Source: Himantopus leucocephalus
Lineage: Eukaryota > Chordata > Aves > Charadriiformes > Recurvirostridae
Assembly: GCA_003993805.1 (NCBI GenBank)
Contig: RSEF01000002.1
Location: 66,395,360 to 66,459,359, forward strand
Length of the DNA stretch: 64,000 nt
Reading direction: 5' to 3'
Numbering within the stretch: position 1 is the first letter of the stretch; each line of letters begins with the position of its first letter. Below the pieces are notes generated by a model that saw nothing but the letters and a program-made list of their open reading frames with translations, had not been told where the DNA came from and did not search any database. Shown in pieces: positions 24,401 to 37,470 of this stretch. The position numbers and the translations under genes are program-made.

Positions 24401-26055
24401 CAGAGCTTCCACAACCATCTAATTACCCTTTAAATGAGAGTCAGGAGTGCAGTTCTGAAGCAAATCCTGCCATCAACACTATGTACCACTTTCTAAGTGT
24501 GGAGCAGTCTCAGAGACATAAACTGGACTCCTTTCAGATGAAAATGTCCTAGAAGCTGCATTTCTACTGCTAAGGCACATCAAAGCTATCCTAAAAGAAA
24601 CCTCCCCAAAATGCAGATGGCATGGATGCTGGGTCCTCAGCAACAGCAGTTATCACTCCATTCAGCCACTCCACAGTGCTGCACCACTTGCTAACACAGA
24701 CATAGTCATGCTCTTTCCCCCAGCTTTCTGACACACTGGGGGCAGGAGCAGGAGAGACTAGACGTTATGGGACCAGGCTGGTCCACGTTGCACAGTTTGC
24801 ACTGCACGTGCTTGTCTGAACATAGGGACAATTAAATACAACATTTGACATAAACAACATCCCTGTGGAACAAGGACACCTTGATAGCCAAACTGTTATT
24901 TATGTAACTGGAGGGTTATATAAATCAGCAGGCTTTGGGGGTAAAAACTGTTTGTTTGTCAAGCCTCTGTATAGTGTCTGGCACAGGGAGGCCCTGATCC
25001 ATGACCTAGCCTCTAGGCACAACCAAAACACAATAAAAAGAATTTGCCTGGCCACTGGGCAAACAGAAGAAAAAGATAGCTCCTGCCCTGCAGAGCTTAC
25101 CTCTCCTGCTCATAAGGGGATAGTTCTTTCATATACAAACAGACAGCTTAGATTTGTTTAGATATCAGGAAACAAATTGAGTATCTAAAATCACGCATCC
25201 CCCCTCATTAAGCAATTGCATGATCTGAGGTCTTGGCAATGATATGATTATTTAGCCAGAAGTTTACTGAAGTCAAAAAGCCAAGACAGAAACAAGCTAA
25301 TGTTTTTGATATTCTTGACAAACAATACAGAGTAAGATTTAAAAGATAAGTAAAACAGAGCCAGCTGGTAGAAGCAGGCATCAGTTCATTAAAGGGGAGG
25401 TACCTATACCAATTTACACCAGATGAAGTACACGTCTGAAGGACATGCTGTTAAGTACCTGCCTCGGTACCTGCCTTGTCCATCTCATGCAGCCATCCTA
25501 ACTCATGCAAAGCTCATGCAAACACAGGTTTTGCGTATCCAGCAAAACACGAATGTGCTCTTTGCAATTTTTATCCCCATATATGAGCTGCCCCAAATGT
25601 TTGATAATTTGCTCTACCGAACCCTTAATTTTTTGCCCTTGCAGTCATTTCCTGGCAGAGCTGGTTCAAGGTTTCTTTGCAGCACACTCAAAATGGGCAT
25701 CAGTCATCATGAGATTAAGGATCCAGGACTCAAATTGTAGGAAGAGGCAGATGTGGCATGAGGCAGATCCAAGATGCAGAGCTGCTGGCAGAAAAAGCCC
25801 TGGGAAAGCCAGGTTTGCTGCTGCTGCAGCTGCTGGGGTGAGACAGTGCTGGGGCATGCTCCACCAGCAGTAGCTGCTGAGCCACGTGCCCCTTGTTCTC
25901 TTGGGGGCAACAGAAGCCAAGGTTTTTCAGGGCTTTCCCAGCAGGACCGTGACCATGCCCTTCTTTAAAGTCATTGCCTGTTTTGCGTAGCCAATGAGGC
26001 TGTTTCCAGTTTAGGGGAACAACTGAGGAAACTCTGGCTTCAGGAATTCTTAAAA

Positions 26056-26091
26056 CAGTTTCATGACCAACGGCAGAATTTCATGAAACTG
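26056..26091. repeat. Inverted repeat with 11-bp perfect arms
   Basis: cagtttcatga (26056-26066) and tcatgaaactg (26081-26091) are exact reverse complements separated by 14 bases. The hairpin is compact and shows no sign of belonging to a longer transposon. Confidence 0.85.
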
Positions 26092-26519
26092 CTCCCTCGG
26101 GTAGGGCAAATGTTTTTGTTAACCATAAGCATATAACCATGTAGGTGGAGTTAAAGTTGGATAGATGGGGATTTGGTGATATGAGTAGTTCAGAGTCTAG
26201 ATGTTTTGGAAGATAAACGTTGCTCATTTCTCAAAGCATGGTCAGAAACACAATTCATATTAGTTTATTCTTTTTTCTGTACCACTGAAAGTAATAACTA
26301 CATGTGTATCATTCTCATGTCCGAGAAGCCGTGCAGCTCAAATCCTCATCTATGTCATGCATTTATGCAGGCCTTATTGGAAAAGGCAGCGAAAGCAGTC
26401 ATCCATCTGTCCCTCACTTGAACTTTTCCTTACTTTATCATTATGAATTGCCGTTTTATAAATGCTGGGCCAACATGGTGTTGGAGTGTATTAGTGAAGT
26501 TCCCCTGCCTGATGGACTT

Positions 26520-26600
26520 CAAAGCTAGAAGAGATCATCATATCTGACAACCTCAGTGACTCAGACCACAGAGTTTAACTCACTCACCCCCATATTAAGG
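26520..26600 (-). mobile_element. Older CR1-like 3' end
   Basis: aaagctagaagagatcatca, then tatctgacaacctcagtgac, then accacagag and cactcaccc follow a reptile and bird repeat read on the minus strand ('ggccagaagggacc..gatcatctagtctgacctcc..ataacacaggccacaga'). I take it as the 3' end of an old CR1-type LINE. It shares its pattern with 29713-29840. Confidence 0.55.
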
Positions 26601-29600
26601 TGTAACACTCACATGCACCTGAGTGAGGAGTGACTTTATGAAACAGGAAAATAGCAAATTGCCAAATTAAAATAGCTTTTATTAAATATATACAAAAAGC
26701 ATGAAGGAGGAAGAAAATTGATGTCTTGGAGCAGGATTCATCTCATGTAAATCTTTAAGATAATCAACAAAAAAATTCAGTATTGAGTTGATGCTAGGTC
26801 ACTCATCTGCATGTGCAGTCAATGGATGAGCACCTCCTCAGTATGAGTCGTCTCACTTGCGTAGACTTTTTTTCTGGGAAGATAGTGGATTAAACCCTGG
26901 GGGAGGTGCCTGTCACCTCCATTTACAAGAGAGGGAGCTTGGGTGACGAAGCTAGGCCAAGCACTTACCTACTAATATGACAGAATTCAAATGAGACAAA
27001 TGTCACCTGAAGAAAGAAAGCACAGATTGCATTTTTTAAAAAAAAAGTGAAAAGACATTGGAGGCTTCAGTGCAGCACCTGCAGAAGTGAACCCTGCCCA
27101 CGTCTGATATTTGTTTTAGGAGTGTTGTCCACGGCAGTGGCTCACACCTTCTCAGTGAGGTAGGGATGTGCCTTTGTCCTGACTTCCACCTATGGGCCTA
27201 AGCACAAACAGCCCAACAGTGGGATATGCGAAAGGATCTAGCCTGATTTCTGCTGGTCTCAGTGAGCGTTCAGCAGCTGGCTGCTAATGAAAGTATGGCT
27301 CAATGAGAATTGTTGACGACCTAAGTAAGAAGGTCACTTTTTAGGTTTCCAGATGTAATACAAATAACTGCTCTTAGTGTCAGAGTTGCAAAATATTTTT
27401 TTTCAGTATTCATTTAGTCAGAAGTATTTATGTAAACGTCACAGCTCTCTGCATACATTTGTATAAAGTTCTATACATTACAAAACGTAGCAACAAGCAT
27501 CATAATTCCTGCAGGATTAAGCACAGTGAGCACAGAGCAATAAGGGAATAATGTTTATGAGCAGGAAATGCTAGCTTGTAGCAGACTGATATATTTACAC
27601 CTGTTCACTAAAATGTCACATTTACATATATCTATTTTTTAATTATATGTGGGCACTGTAGTACCCAGACTTGTTTACATTGAGTGGATCCAGAGTACTG
27701 ACTGCTGGTTTCAAATATAAATGGAAGAATAAATCAAATAAATACGGTATGAATGAGTAACTGGGAAGGTGATATATTAAAATTCTTAATAATACATAAT
27801 TGCCACAAATTCAGAATTTTCTTAACTTGCATCAAAATATAATGAATTGTTTCTTTCAGCTCAAGCCCTCGTTAAAGCCTTGGTTCCATACACATCACTG
27901 GGAAAATGTCCACTGACAACTGTAGGTCCAGGAGATATATACAAAAAAATCCCAACTTTGTGCAGTGCTCTCTGCCTTCTCCCTCATGAAGTATCCAATG
28001 CTCTACTGAAATGTTGTATTTCTGCTCAGCGCTGGCATAAAGATGCAGCACAGAAAAAGAATCATGGAAACAGAAAGCAGACCCTTTAGCTACAAGAAGA
28101 GATGATATATGCAGTTGACTTTAACTGGCTACTGATATTTAGATTTTGCTCATGACATTTCAAGTTGCACAGGATAGGAGATTCTGTCATCTCCTATCAG
28201 AAGGACAGAGGGGAGATGTAATGGGGATGGAAATTTTAATCTAGGCCCTCAACATATATTGAATGACAGCTTCACTGTTCCAGATAGATTCTATCCCGAT
28301 CTGTTAGAAGCTAAAAGCTACCTGAACTGTCTTCCCCACTCAGCTTCCCACGTGCTGCTACTGCAAGAAAAGCCAGAATGCATTTGTGACAGTGTATTAT
28401 ATTTGTTGCTAGCATTGTAGGAAGTGCATTCAGAGTAGCAATCTTTGTTTTAAAAAGCTTTGTTGCTAATCTTTATTGAAAATAATAATGATTCCTATGC
28501 ATCTTTAAAAGTTGAAGCCCAACTCATTAGTTTAAAGGAAATACTGAAGTCAGTATAAGGGTTATTTTCATTCCAGGCCATGTTGGTGTGAACATTATCA
28601 ATTGATCTAGGATTTAAGTGACCTGTCTGGAATGCTTGACAAACAAATTTTTCTCATGAATTATACATATTACTGAAAACCATACTTAATGGGAGACTGG
28701 GAAGAGGGCAGGTATTTCCATCACCTAGGGGTGAAAGCCCTGCAAATTAACAACAAGACGGTTCATTGAAGCAGGTAATGGATTGGTCTGTGAAAACAAG
28801 AAATCTTTGTGGGAACGACTGTGATTATTCATATAGTCTGTTTGCTAATTATTGCTAGTATGAACATTATTTTAACTGCTTTTAAGAACCTTGGAAATGA
28901 TGTGACTTGTCAACAGTGTTGTGAAACACTACAATATAGAAGACTTATAAGCAGTACGCACTCATTCGTTGGAAAACTTTGTATTTGATCATGAAATCAA
29001 AATATGCAGACCATACTTATTTTTAGATAATGAATATGTGTCTGGCTAGCAAGAGGAAAGAATAATAGAGAAAAAGAATCTTTAAAAAATGGGAGGCATG
29101 ATGTGTCAGCACAAAGTAGTGATATTAGGGCTGAACAGCTACCCAGCTAATACGATGCACAGCGTATGATGCTCTGACTAGAGAGGACGGAAAAGGACTA
29201 AACCTGCAATGCTCATTCCTGCATTCAAATTCCATGCCTAATAATGCCTAAACATCCATGTGGTAAGAGAATTCAGTGTCATTTGGAGAGAACCTAAAAG
29301 CTATGTATTCCTAAGAGCTATATAGCACAACATACATATATATACTATATGCAAGCCATTTTCCATTGAAGTTATTTCCTTTTTTTCCCTTGTACCTGTT
29401 AACAGGCATAAATATCCAGACTTAAGTAATACCTTTGGCTTGCGTATTTTCTGTGGTTCTGCTCCTCCTGGTTTTGTCACTGTTCCTTTCAGAAGTCACA
29501 TCTGTGCTCCTTTTCCACTTTCATTTACTACTTTCAGCTATTTCAGGAGACTTTAAGTTTTTCAGTATCATTCATTATATCCTCTATGGCCAGTATTACT

Positions 29601-29712
29601 TGGCTTTTGAAAGGACACTAGGTAATTAGCTTTAAAATTTACTATCACTACACCATTTGGCATAACTTCAGTCTTGGTTGTTGTAGTCCTAGCCAGGCAT
29701 TATTACCTAGAA
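26601..29712. other. Gene-free stretch
   Basis: Unique-looking AT-rich DNA. A weak MIR-like string lies at 26915-26965 (cctccatttacaagagaggg, minus orientation), too diverged to be sure. An AT dinucleotide patch lies at about 29330-29349. No exon-like frame is seen; the longest named frame is 80 codons (27847-28089). Confidence 0.55.
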
Positions 29713-29840
29713 TTAAAACTTTAAGGCCAGAGGGATCTATCTAAGAGCCTTCTCTAGCCTCCTGCATAATACTGGCATTCATATTTCATCTAGTGATTTT
29801 TCCATTTAAGTTCTGTATCTTTCAGTTGCTCTCCTGCATG
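29713..29840 (-). mobile_element. Older CR1-like 3' end
   Basis: ctttaaggccagagggatct, then agcctcctgcataatactgg, then catatttcatctagtgattt fit the same old pattern as at 26520 ('ttaaggccagaagggacc..cctcctgcataacacaggcc..tcacccagtaattcc'). The match is spread over more than 100 bases in the right order. No coding part remains. Confidence 0.65.
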
Positions 29841-32800
29841 TGACTTTAAAGCCATGCAGAGTGAGATTCATATGATGTGTCCACCTATGAGCTAGTCCCA
29901 GAGATTCTTCATAAAAAAGGAACGAAGAAGGAAATATTAGATCAGCTACTACAAAAAATGTTATCTTCAAATTTTCCTAAAGCAGATTGGATGAACCAAG
30001 TGCTGTTTATGCTTCCCCATTAAATCTGACAGAAGTCTGGATGACCTTCTCAGCAGCAGAGGTCCATGTAGAAGACACCCAAAGTTAAACAAGAAGGTTC
30101 GCACTCTCAGCTTTGATTTGAGGCCTTCAAGTGAGGGGAAACTCTCAAATTCTTTCAGTGACTAAATATAGCAGCAGATAAAAATTTACATCCAATTTCT
30201 AATCTGACTCTGACTAAATCTTTTTCAGGATTGCCACTTCTCTCCATTCTCAACTTCATTCTTACTCTGCAAAGTTGTGGAATGATGCTTTCTGTAACTA
30301 CTGCTGGAACGGTGTTCACCTTTACAGGGACAGGACTTTTATGCATGGTGTCCTGTATGCTCTCAGGTTGGTGGAACATTTTTCCTTCCTTAGCCTTTGT
30401 GACCAGCCTGGAGGAGTGATCACAGGATGCACAGTACAGTTTTATTCCTTCTTTCTGTCCTTCGTAGGTATTGCATCAGCAGGTCATATTCATTTATCGC
30501 AAGTAATAGTGATAGTAAATCAGTTTAGGATCATCTTGATCCTTATTTCCTTGGTGTAATTTCAGGTTGAACATCTTTCAGTACCCATGGCAAGATCATG
30601 TTAGAGGCACTGGAGACTTTACACATAAGGACAAATTACTTTCAGGTCAGTACCTATGACATACTGCAAGATCATCTGGCAGCATCATTTACCTTATCCT
30701 AATAAAGGAAAAACTGGTTCTTGTGGAATAAGATTGCCAGAGATTGACTTTCACCAAAAACAGCCCCTGGAATCAAGTTGTATTTGATAATTTGACTGAC
30801 TTTCAGGGGCACAGTTTAAGTAACTTTCTTTGCCAGAAGGCTGAACACTTTGAATAAGACACTTGAATTACTAGAAATACGGAATGGATAAAACAGGCTT
30901 TTTTATTTTTTAGTATAAACTAGGTTTTGCCTCTTACTTATTAGTATTCCCATTATCTCTGAGCTCTGTGTTTCTAAAAATTGGTCAAATTTTTTAAATT
31001 GTCATGGCAAAATTATTGCATTCAAGAAACTTTAATATACTGGTTCCGGGGCCAAGCAGACCAGATCACAGAAGATATTATACATACTGGGTTTGCTTCA
31101 ATGAAAGCAATGGCAAAATAATTTGTAGAAACTATTTATCTATGTATATGCTTCACTTGATTTCAGCTCTCCTGAAGGTGTTATTCTGAATTATGATACT
31201 ATTTGGTAGTAGATGTTTCACTAGCCAAAGCAGGTTAAGTTGTTTTTTGTATAGATGCTACATTTATTTTGCCTTGAGTATATGTCAGTGATGTTAAGCT
31301 TGTGGAGGCATTGCAGATGCAAGAGAAAATAACACATTTCTGGAAATAAGTAAATCACAGAAACTTTCTGACAAACATGATGACATGAGATGCAGTTAAA
31401 CACCCACACACTTTTCAATGAAAATATTATTGCTACTGATAGTCTTTTAACTATGGACACTTACATTAACTATTGTAAACCACCTGTGTGACTATTAAGT
31501 GTCACACTGATACAGTCAGCAATCATATTACTTTCCCAACTGTAAGCTAAATTTTTCTTCTGAAAAGATTAGGAAACAAAGAAAAGAACCCTGAGACATC
31601 CCCCCGACTTGCACCATCCTCCACTGAAAAAGCTTCCTAGCAGAGGTAATTTTTAAAATGTCACTTATTCTGAAAGCCTCATATAAAAGTTCTCACCAGC
31701 TTATAAATATCTGACTTCTCTCCTAATGTGCATATAGGAAACCTCCAGTTTATTTTGTCAGAGGTCTTTTTATCATTGGTTGCTTAGGCTGCCAGGGTTC
31801 CTGCATGCCACTAGCCTTTTAGATAATATTCAGTATTTTCATTGTAATTCTCTGGTCGTAGTCATTCATTTACAAAGCTTACTTGGTCTGGTCTAATAAT
31901 CTTACAGATCATATCCTGCAGGCTGTCTGCTAGAATTTTTGCCAGAAGTTGAAAATTCCAATTAATTAGCAACAAGGACGAAGCTTCCTGAAGGCTTTGA
32001 GAACCCTACCCCAAATCTTATCTCACCATTCCCACTTTCTTCATTGTTGTGAATTATGTATATTATTCAGCTGACCATACAATGTGTAAATTCAGTCTTC
32101 GTAACTCATATTCATTCTCTAATATCTCCTAATTCAGCTTGTAACAGCCAGACCTGATCTTGTGTTGTTAATTTTCTGTTTCCTGAAAAATACAACACTG
32201 GTAAGAGCTTGCTAACATCCCTTCTGTATCTAAGCATAAATGTATTAATATTGCTGCAAAATTACCAATGCACTGTGTAAATACCATAATATATTGCTCA
32301 CCACCATCCACACGGCAGCTTTTTACTAAATGCATAATAAGTTTTGAGTCTGAGCAACATACACGTAACAGTCACCACTCTAAGAAACGGCCTGTGCAGG
32401 CAACCGGCCCAGTTTCTGTAACTGATTGGACAATTCAGTTCCTCTTAGACATACCAGTTCAATCAGTAGGGATCCATATCTGTGCCACTGGAAATCCCTC
32501 TGCATCTAGTGCCATTAAGCATCATTGCAAAGTACTTTGTCCCACAGTGTGTTTCTGAAGACTGCAGGTCCTTTTCTTTATGTGAAAACTATTCCTGGAA
32601 GCTACCAGTCAGTTTGAAAAGGCCATTGCTTGTTTTGCTGTTGTAATTCCTGAATCGTTGCTCATGCCTTCTACAGAAAAGCTTCAACCAATTTAAAAGG
32701 GAAAAATAAAAGTCTTGATCTCTGTCTAGAGTAAGCAAAGAATCCAGTCCGACTTATATACAATTGGAAGAGGTATCTTAAGGTTTCTAACTTCCTTCCA

Positions 32801-33842
32801 AGAAAATAATAAAAGACTGGTAGGTAGGGCAGGAAAAAAATAGTCTTTGAATGTTGAAAGGTACCACAAACTAAATGTTAGAAAGAACAAAAATGGAACA
32901 TGCTGTGATTAAGTTTACTAGGTACTGTGCAAACTATTCTTCGTTAAACCCTCCTCTGTTCATACACTGACCAAAAATCAGGGATTTACAACTTCACTTT
33001 TAGGGAGATCCACTAAGGCAAACAGAAATCATAATTAATGGACATATCAGTAAGAAACTTGGTGCTGGGATGGTTACCAACCACATGAACAAAATACATT
33101 TAGGAAGATCCCTTTTGTGAAAGAATATGCAATTGTTGTACGTACATATGCAGTAGGTAGAAAGATCGGTCCCAGCAGCGCTTGCAGTTTATAATAGGAA
33201 AGAATAAAATTATGGATATTTGCAGACCAATCCAATGTAAACTCCATCAATGTAATACCATCACCTTCATGTTTTCTAGTGTGAAGACTCATATTGTATA
33301 TTCTGATGAAGTTCTTTCTTCTGTGTTCTGTTTCCTTTGCAGTCTTCAATTTTCATTCCTGTATCGTCGTTCCTGGCTTCACCCTATTTTTTCCATAGAT
33401 TTTTTTTTAATCTCTTCTACTTCTTAGTCAATCTTTCTTCAGCTGAATACTAACTCACTGAGGTTCAGGTTAGATTTAGAAAGCTACAGTGTCAGAGCAG
33501 GTTTGAAAATAAAATTAGTTTCTTCTTGCTTAAACTGCAATAATAACTAATGGATGGCATATGAATTATGTAATGGTCTTATCACTACTATATGAATAAA
33601 AATAAATTCATTTTTAAAGGCAGATCTACATTGAAACCTCAGGTTTCCTAGTTGGAGGGGTAAAGAAGTTTGAAACCCAATGCTATTGTTGAAGATTGCC
33701 CACCAGGCTAGTTTCAGATCACCTAATTGAGTCGCTGACTTCTTGTAGTACTCAGAGTCAAAAGACGAATGAGAAATTCAGACCATTTGGTCTCCAAAGC
33801 TCCTTCAGTTCATCTCTGTACATAGTCAGTGGGAAGAACTAC
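29841..33842. other. Gene-free stretch
   Basis: No supported feature. A hydrophobic 62-codon frame at 30231-30419 follows an acceptor-like 'ctttttcag', but it has no recognised family, overlaps open frames on both strands and has no clear donor. It is therefore not called as an exon. Confidence 0.5.
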
Positions 33843-33885
33843 TGAAATTAGGCACCTACAGCATGCGATACGCCTCACTTAGCAC
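33843..33885. repeat. Old interspersed repeat (type B), weak
   Basis: tgaaattaggcacctacagc followed by cgcctcacttag resembles the 'aggcacctaa..ggcgcctaa' pattern of a second old palindromic repeat in birds and turtles. The match is short. Confidence 0.25.
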
Positions 33886-36800
33886 TATGACTGCTTTCTC
33901 CGCTGCCTCAACAGGACAGGCAGCCCTGGCTTGCAGTGAACTGCATTGCTTTGACTCTCTTACACTTTGGCAATACGCTAAGCACTTGACACCACTTTGA
34001 AGGGTATGAAAGTGCGATGATTTGGAAGGGTCTTTTACATCTGACTAAGAAAAGAAGTTTCAAGTCAGAAAGATTTATTAAGTTTTCTCCATAGTTTCTA
34101 ACACAGTGAATTGTAGGCAGGAAATAGGAGCACTGTTCTCACAAACACGAGTGATAATTGCTTTGTTAAAGGTCGCCCAGATGGGACACAGATATTCAGA
34201 ACTGTTTTAAAGTGTAGTGAGAGCTACAATTATCTCGCTTCTTCTCAAGTGAGTCTGAAGTGGCAAAAAAGACATTGGACCCCCTGGAATAAAATTTTAG
34301 GTTTCTTTCAATTAAATGTGAATTCATTTAGCTTGTAAGGGGACGGTGGTTTTTTCCACAAGAGTTAGAAATAATCCAGAAGTGCCAACAGTTTCATTGC
34401 AGAAAAAGCCACCTCTTTTTCAGATTTCCAGGATGAAGAGATCTGTGCAGCAGGACACAGTCATTAGAACGCCGGTTGAGCTCCTCTTGGGGACCACACA
34501 ACTATGCTTTCTTAGACTTCACTGTGCTTTAACCCACTTGACCTGAGCAGTCTAGACATCACCGTAGTTCTCTCTGCCACACTGCTGGAGAAGCAGTGAA
34601 AACAATTTGTAGTAATTAAGAGATGTTTTAAATAGTGTAGCAGTTCCTGATCATGCCTGCTGAGGAGTCATTAATTGCTGTGATAACTCCAGAGAAGACG
34701 AATTTCTGCCTTATTTCCCCTTTTCTATGTTTCTTTTGATGAAATCCCATCACCTGGTAACGGTGTCACAGATGCAGCCAAATGGACTCGCATGCTTTGC
34801 TATTTCTAAATTCATGCATTTTGGGCTCATTCTTAATCAATTGAATCACAATGCTAGCCTCTAATACTTATCCCTACTGTCATTAGCCTTATTGTCACAA
34901 TCTGATCAGATTTAGGGAGCCATATATAGCCAGAGCTCCTGCTTTTTCTTCCTTGTTATACACAACATGGAGAACACACACACACCCTCCCTGGCTACCT
35001 GCATCCTCAGCTGTAGAGAATTTTGAAATATGAATTTAAAGCTATTAGAAATCTTTGTTTTATTAACAAGATACTTCTTTCCTTGCTTTTTTTTCCCCCT
35101 AAAGTGAACGATTATGAATTGTAATAACTGTATTCCAAGAATGTTTTATTCTGTCAAAATGGAGAGCTCTCCCCCAGGGCCACATTAGTATCTTTTTCTG
35201 TCTAGGAATGCAGCTGTTCCAGGGCAGGCTCTGAGTAATGTCTCTAATCGGCAGATATGCGGAGTGCTTAAGCTAATTATGTAATAAGGGAATCACTCCT
35301 AAAATTTTATAAACGTTAATATAGACATTTAACTTCAATTTCTTTGAAAGTTGAACAGGAAATGAGAATTCTTGTGGTACTAGTACCAAATGCTCATTTT
35401 TATACTGAGGTTTTAAAATGTCGAGTATTGCAGATCTAATGCTGTATTCAAGCTGCAAATTACTCTCTTTGGCATTGAAATATTGCTGCAATTAAACCTG
35501 CAGTAAAGTATTAAAAGGGAAAAAAAAAAATCTTGCATCTGATTGCCTTTACACAAAACTATGTGGATCTTCATTGATCTTCAAAGACGGCCCCTGAAAT
35601 CCGAGTTTTAATTTTTCATACACAGATATACTCTCTTCCATAGTTCTTGGGTAACGAATTTAAGATTTCTGATTTAAGCAGTTCCACATGAAAGCTAACA
35701 TTGTGAGATGTATCTGAGGCAGCTTCTGTAACACAGTTTGCAATTTACATGTCAGCCCTTATTCATTTGTCTAGGTGTATGTCTTTGTTTCTACTTTTGT
35801 ATAACCCAGCAAACCATTCATTTCAATAACAGTCTTTTGTCAGGTATTTGGTAAACAAGACAAATATATTTTCAGTTACAGTATTTGAGCACAGGGAGTT
35901 GGGGAAGGGGAGAAGAACAGCTGGCTTAGACCAAACATGCTCCTCTCCCTCCCCCACATTTAACATTTTCCCCCATTTAAACTCCCTCTGAAAAGTGGCA
36001 GCACTGTAGACAACCAAGAGCTTCCATGTTCAAGGTAGAAAATTCCTTGAGCAATACTGCAGGCCTGACCACTTCCCAAAATGCAGGGCACGATCCTCCA
36101 ACAAATTGGGCCTTCTGTGTCCACAAACTGATTATTAAAACACAAAAAAAAAAAAAAANAGAAAGAAAACCCCAAAACAAGGCTCTTCTCATATGGAAGA
36201 TCAAAGAGGTAACAAACTGCCTCTGATAGATGTTGATTTTGTTGTTTATTGCACTGCTATTGGGCATTAGGATGAAATCTACACCTCATTTTGCGAGCAG
36301 AACTAGGCTAGTATTCAAACCCATGCTTCCTTGCATCCACATTCACTAAACATAATCCCAAATCCAAGTCCAGACTCAAAGTAGTATGCAACGATGAATA
36401 AAACTTCCTTCTTGTTACTAGCTAAAACAGGCCAAAAGGTGCATTTAGCTGTAATATGGATGGGCTTGAATGTGCCACGTCTGTGCATCTCATGTCCTTG
36501 CCATAGGATGCCATTGCTAGGTCCTTTCTAGAAGAGTTTCAATACTGCACACCAAAAAGATGAAAGAGATTGGTTGGGAGCCTGACTTTAGTTGGGAGAA
36601 CATAGCCCTAAGTGCTAGATATCCTAAAGCTTGCCAAGACAGGGATTCAGTTATGACCACTTGCTGGATTCCACAATAATGGTACTCTACAAACAAAGCC
36701 TCAAATATTAAGCAGATGAGTGCTTATTAAATATTAAGCATATGGTGTTAAAAAAAGGCAGAGAGAGTGCTACTGCCCCAACAAGCAAAGTCCAGGCTCA

Positions 36801-36889
36801 GGACTTTCAGTTCTAGTCCCCTCTAAACTTCTTTTCTTGCCAGTTTTGGAGAACTCTCTGTAAACGGTTCACCTGCGTAGGTCTATGGT
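33886..36889. other. Gene-free stretch
   Basis: A short CA repeat lies at about 34973-34985. A run of 15 A ends in an N at 36159. AT-rich words of homeodomain and AP-1 type are dense at about 34650-34900 and may mark a regulatory element, but this cannot be shown from one sequence. No reading frame is convincing. Confidence 0.5.
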
Positions 36890-36970
36890 CTGCATTTTCA
36901 CAAAGTGGAATATTTGATTTACGGATTTCAGGGCCTAACTTTAGGTTCCTAAGCTTGAATATGATTTCAC
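36890..36970. repeat. Old interspersed repeat (type B)
   Basis: tgcattttcacaaagtgg, then ggatttcagggcctaact, then ttaggttcctaagcttgaat match the order of the type B pattern ('gattttcaga..ggcctaactttaggcacctaagtttgaaaa'). The name of the family is not certain. Confidence 0.45.
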
Positions 36971-37317
36971 AAAAAGGACCAAAATGCATGGATCCCCTCT
37001 TTAAGACTGAAGCTATAAATCCAGTCACCATTCTAGCCTTCAAAGACTGTAGCCTATAGAAGAAGCATGACTATAGCATCCATTGCAACTACTTGTCCAG
37101 TTGAGGCTGGACATCTGTACTACTTCCATCTTGCTGCTGTTAATACCTGAGGTAACTAACCAAAACATGGGGGACTATGATATATCGATTTGCCATCTAA
37201 TAGGGAAGAAGTCTCCTTCCTCGTTAAAGAAAAACATCTCCCTCCCCACACATGTCCAACCAGAGAAATAGAGAAAAAAAATACAAGTTCTGGTTTAGGA
37301 GGTTTCTGTGACACAAT

Positions 37318-37470
37318 TTGTCAGAAGCTGGGAGAATAGTTTGAGGACACAGTGCCGAATGCTTACCCTGTTCCTAAACTCTTGTCTTGTAACTCATTCC
37401 CTACCTGTGTTGGAGACAGGGTACTGAGCTAGATGGACCTTTGCTATGGGACAATACAGCAATGCGCACT
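37318..37470 (+). mobile_element. Older CR1 relic, 3' UTR end
   Basis: ttgtcagaagctgggagaat, then ttaccctgttcctaaact, then actcattccctacctgtgtt, then ggagacagggtactgagcta and gatggaccttt follow the 3' UTR of an old CR1 type common in turtles and present in birds ('cagaagctgggag..cctgttctgttcattccctct..ggacaggatactgggctagatggacc'). Four blocks in the right order make chance unlikely. No ORF2 part is recognised upstream. Orientation is plus, opposite to the younger avian CR1 copies. Confidence 0.75.

Larger units (their letters stand above)
14542..26055. other. Long gene-free stretch
   Basis: Mostly unique AT-rich DNA. The longest frames are 155 codons (24085-24552, plus) and 136 codons (14754-15164, plus). 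Neither has a recognised domain or an exon-like context, and frames of this size are expected by chance in 64 kb on six frames. Purine-rich tracts lie at about 16317-16410, 18776-18880 and 19078-19160. A weak type A string (aatttacaccagatgaag) lies at about 25411-25428. Small hairpins and a GATA-motif cluster are listed separately. Confidence 0.55.

Noticed and set aside
30231..30419. Hydrophobic 62-codon frame after an acceptor-like tract, a possible membrane-protein exon
   Set aside because: No family is recognised, no clear donor site is seen, and open frames exist on both strands at the same place.
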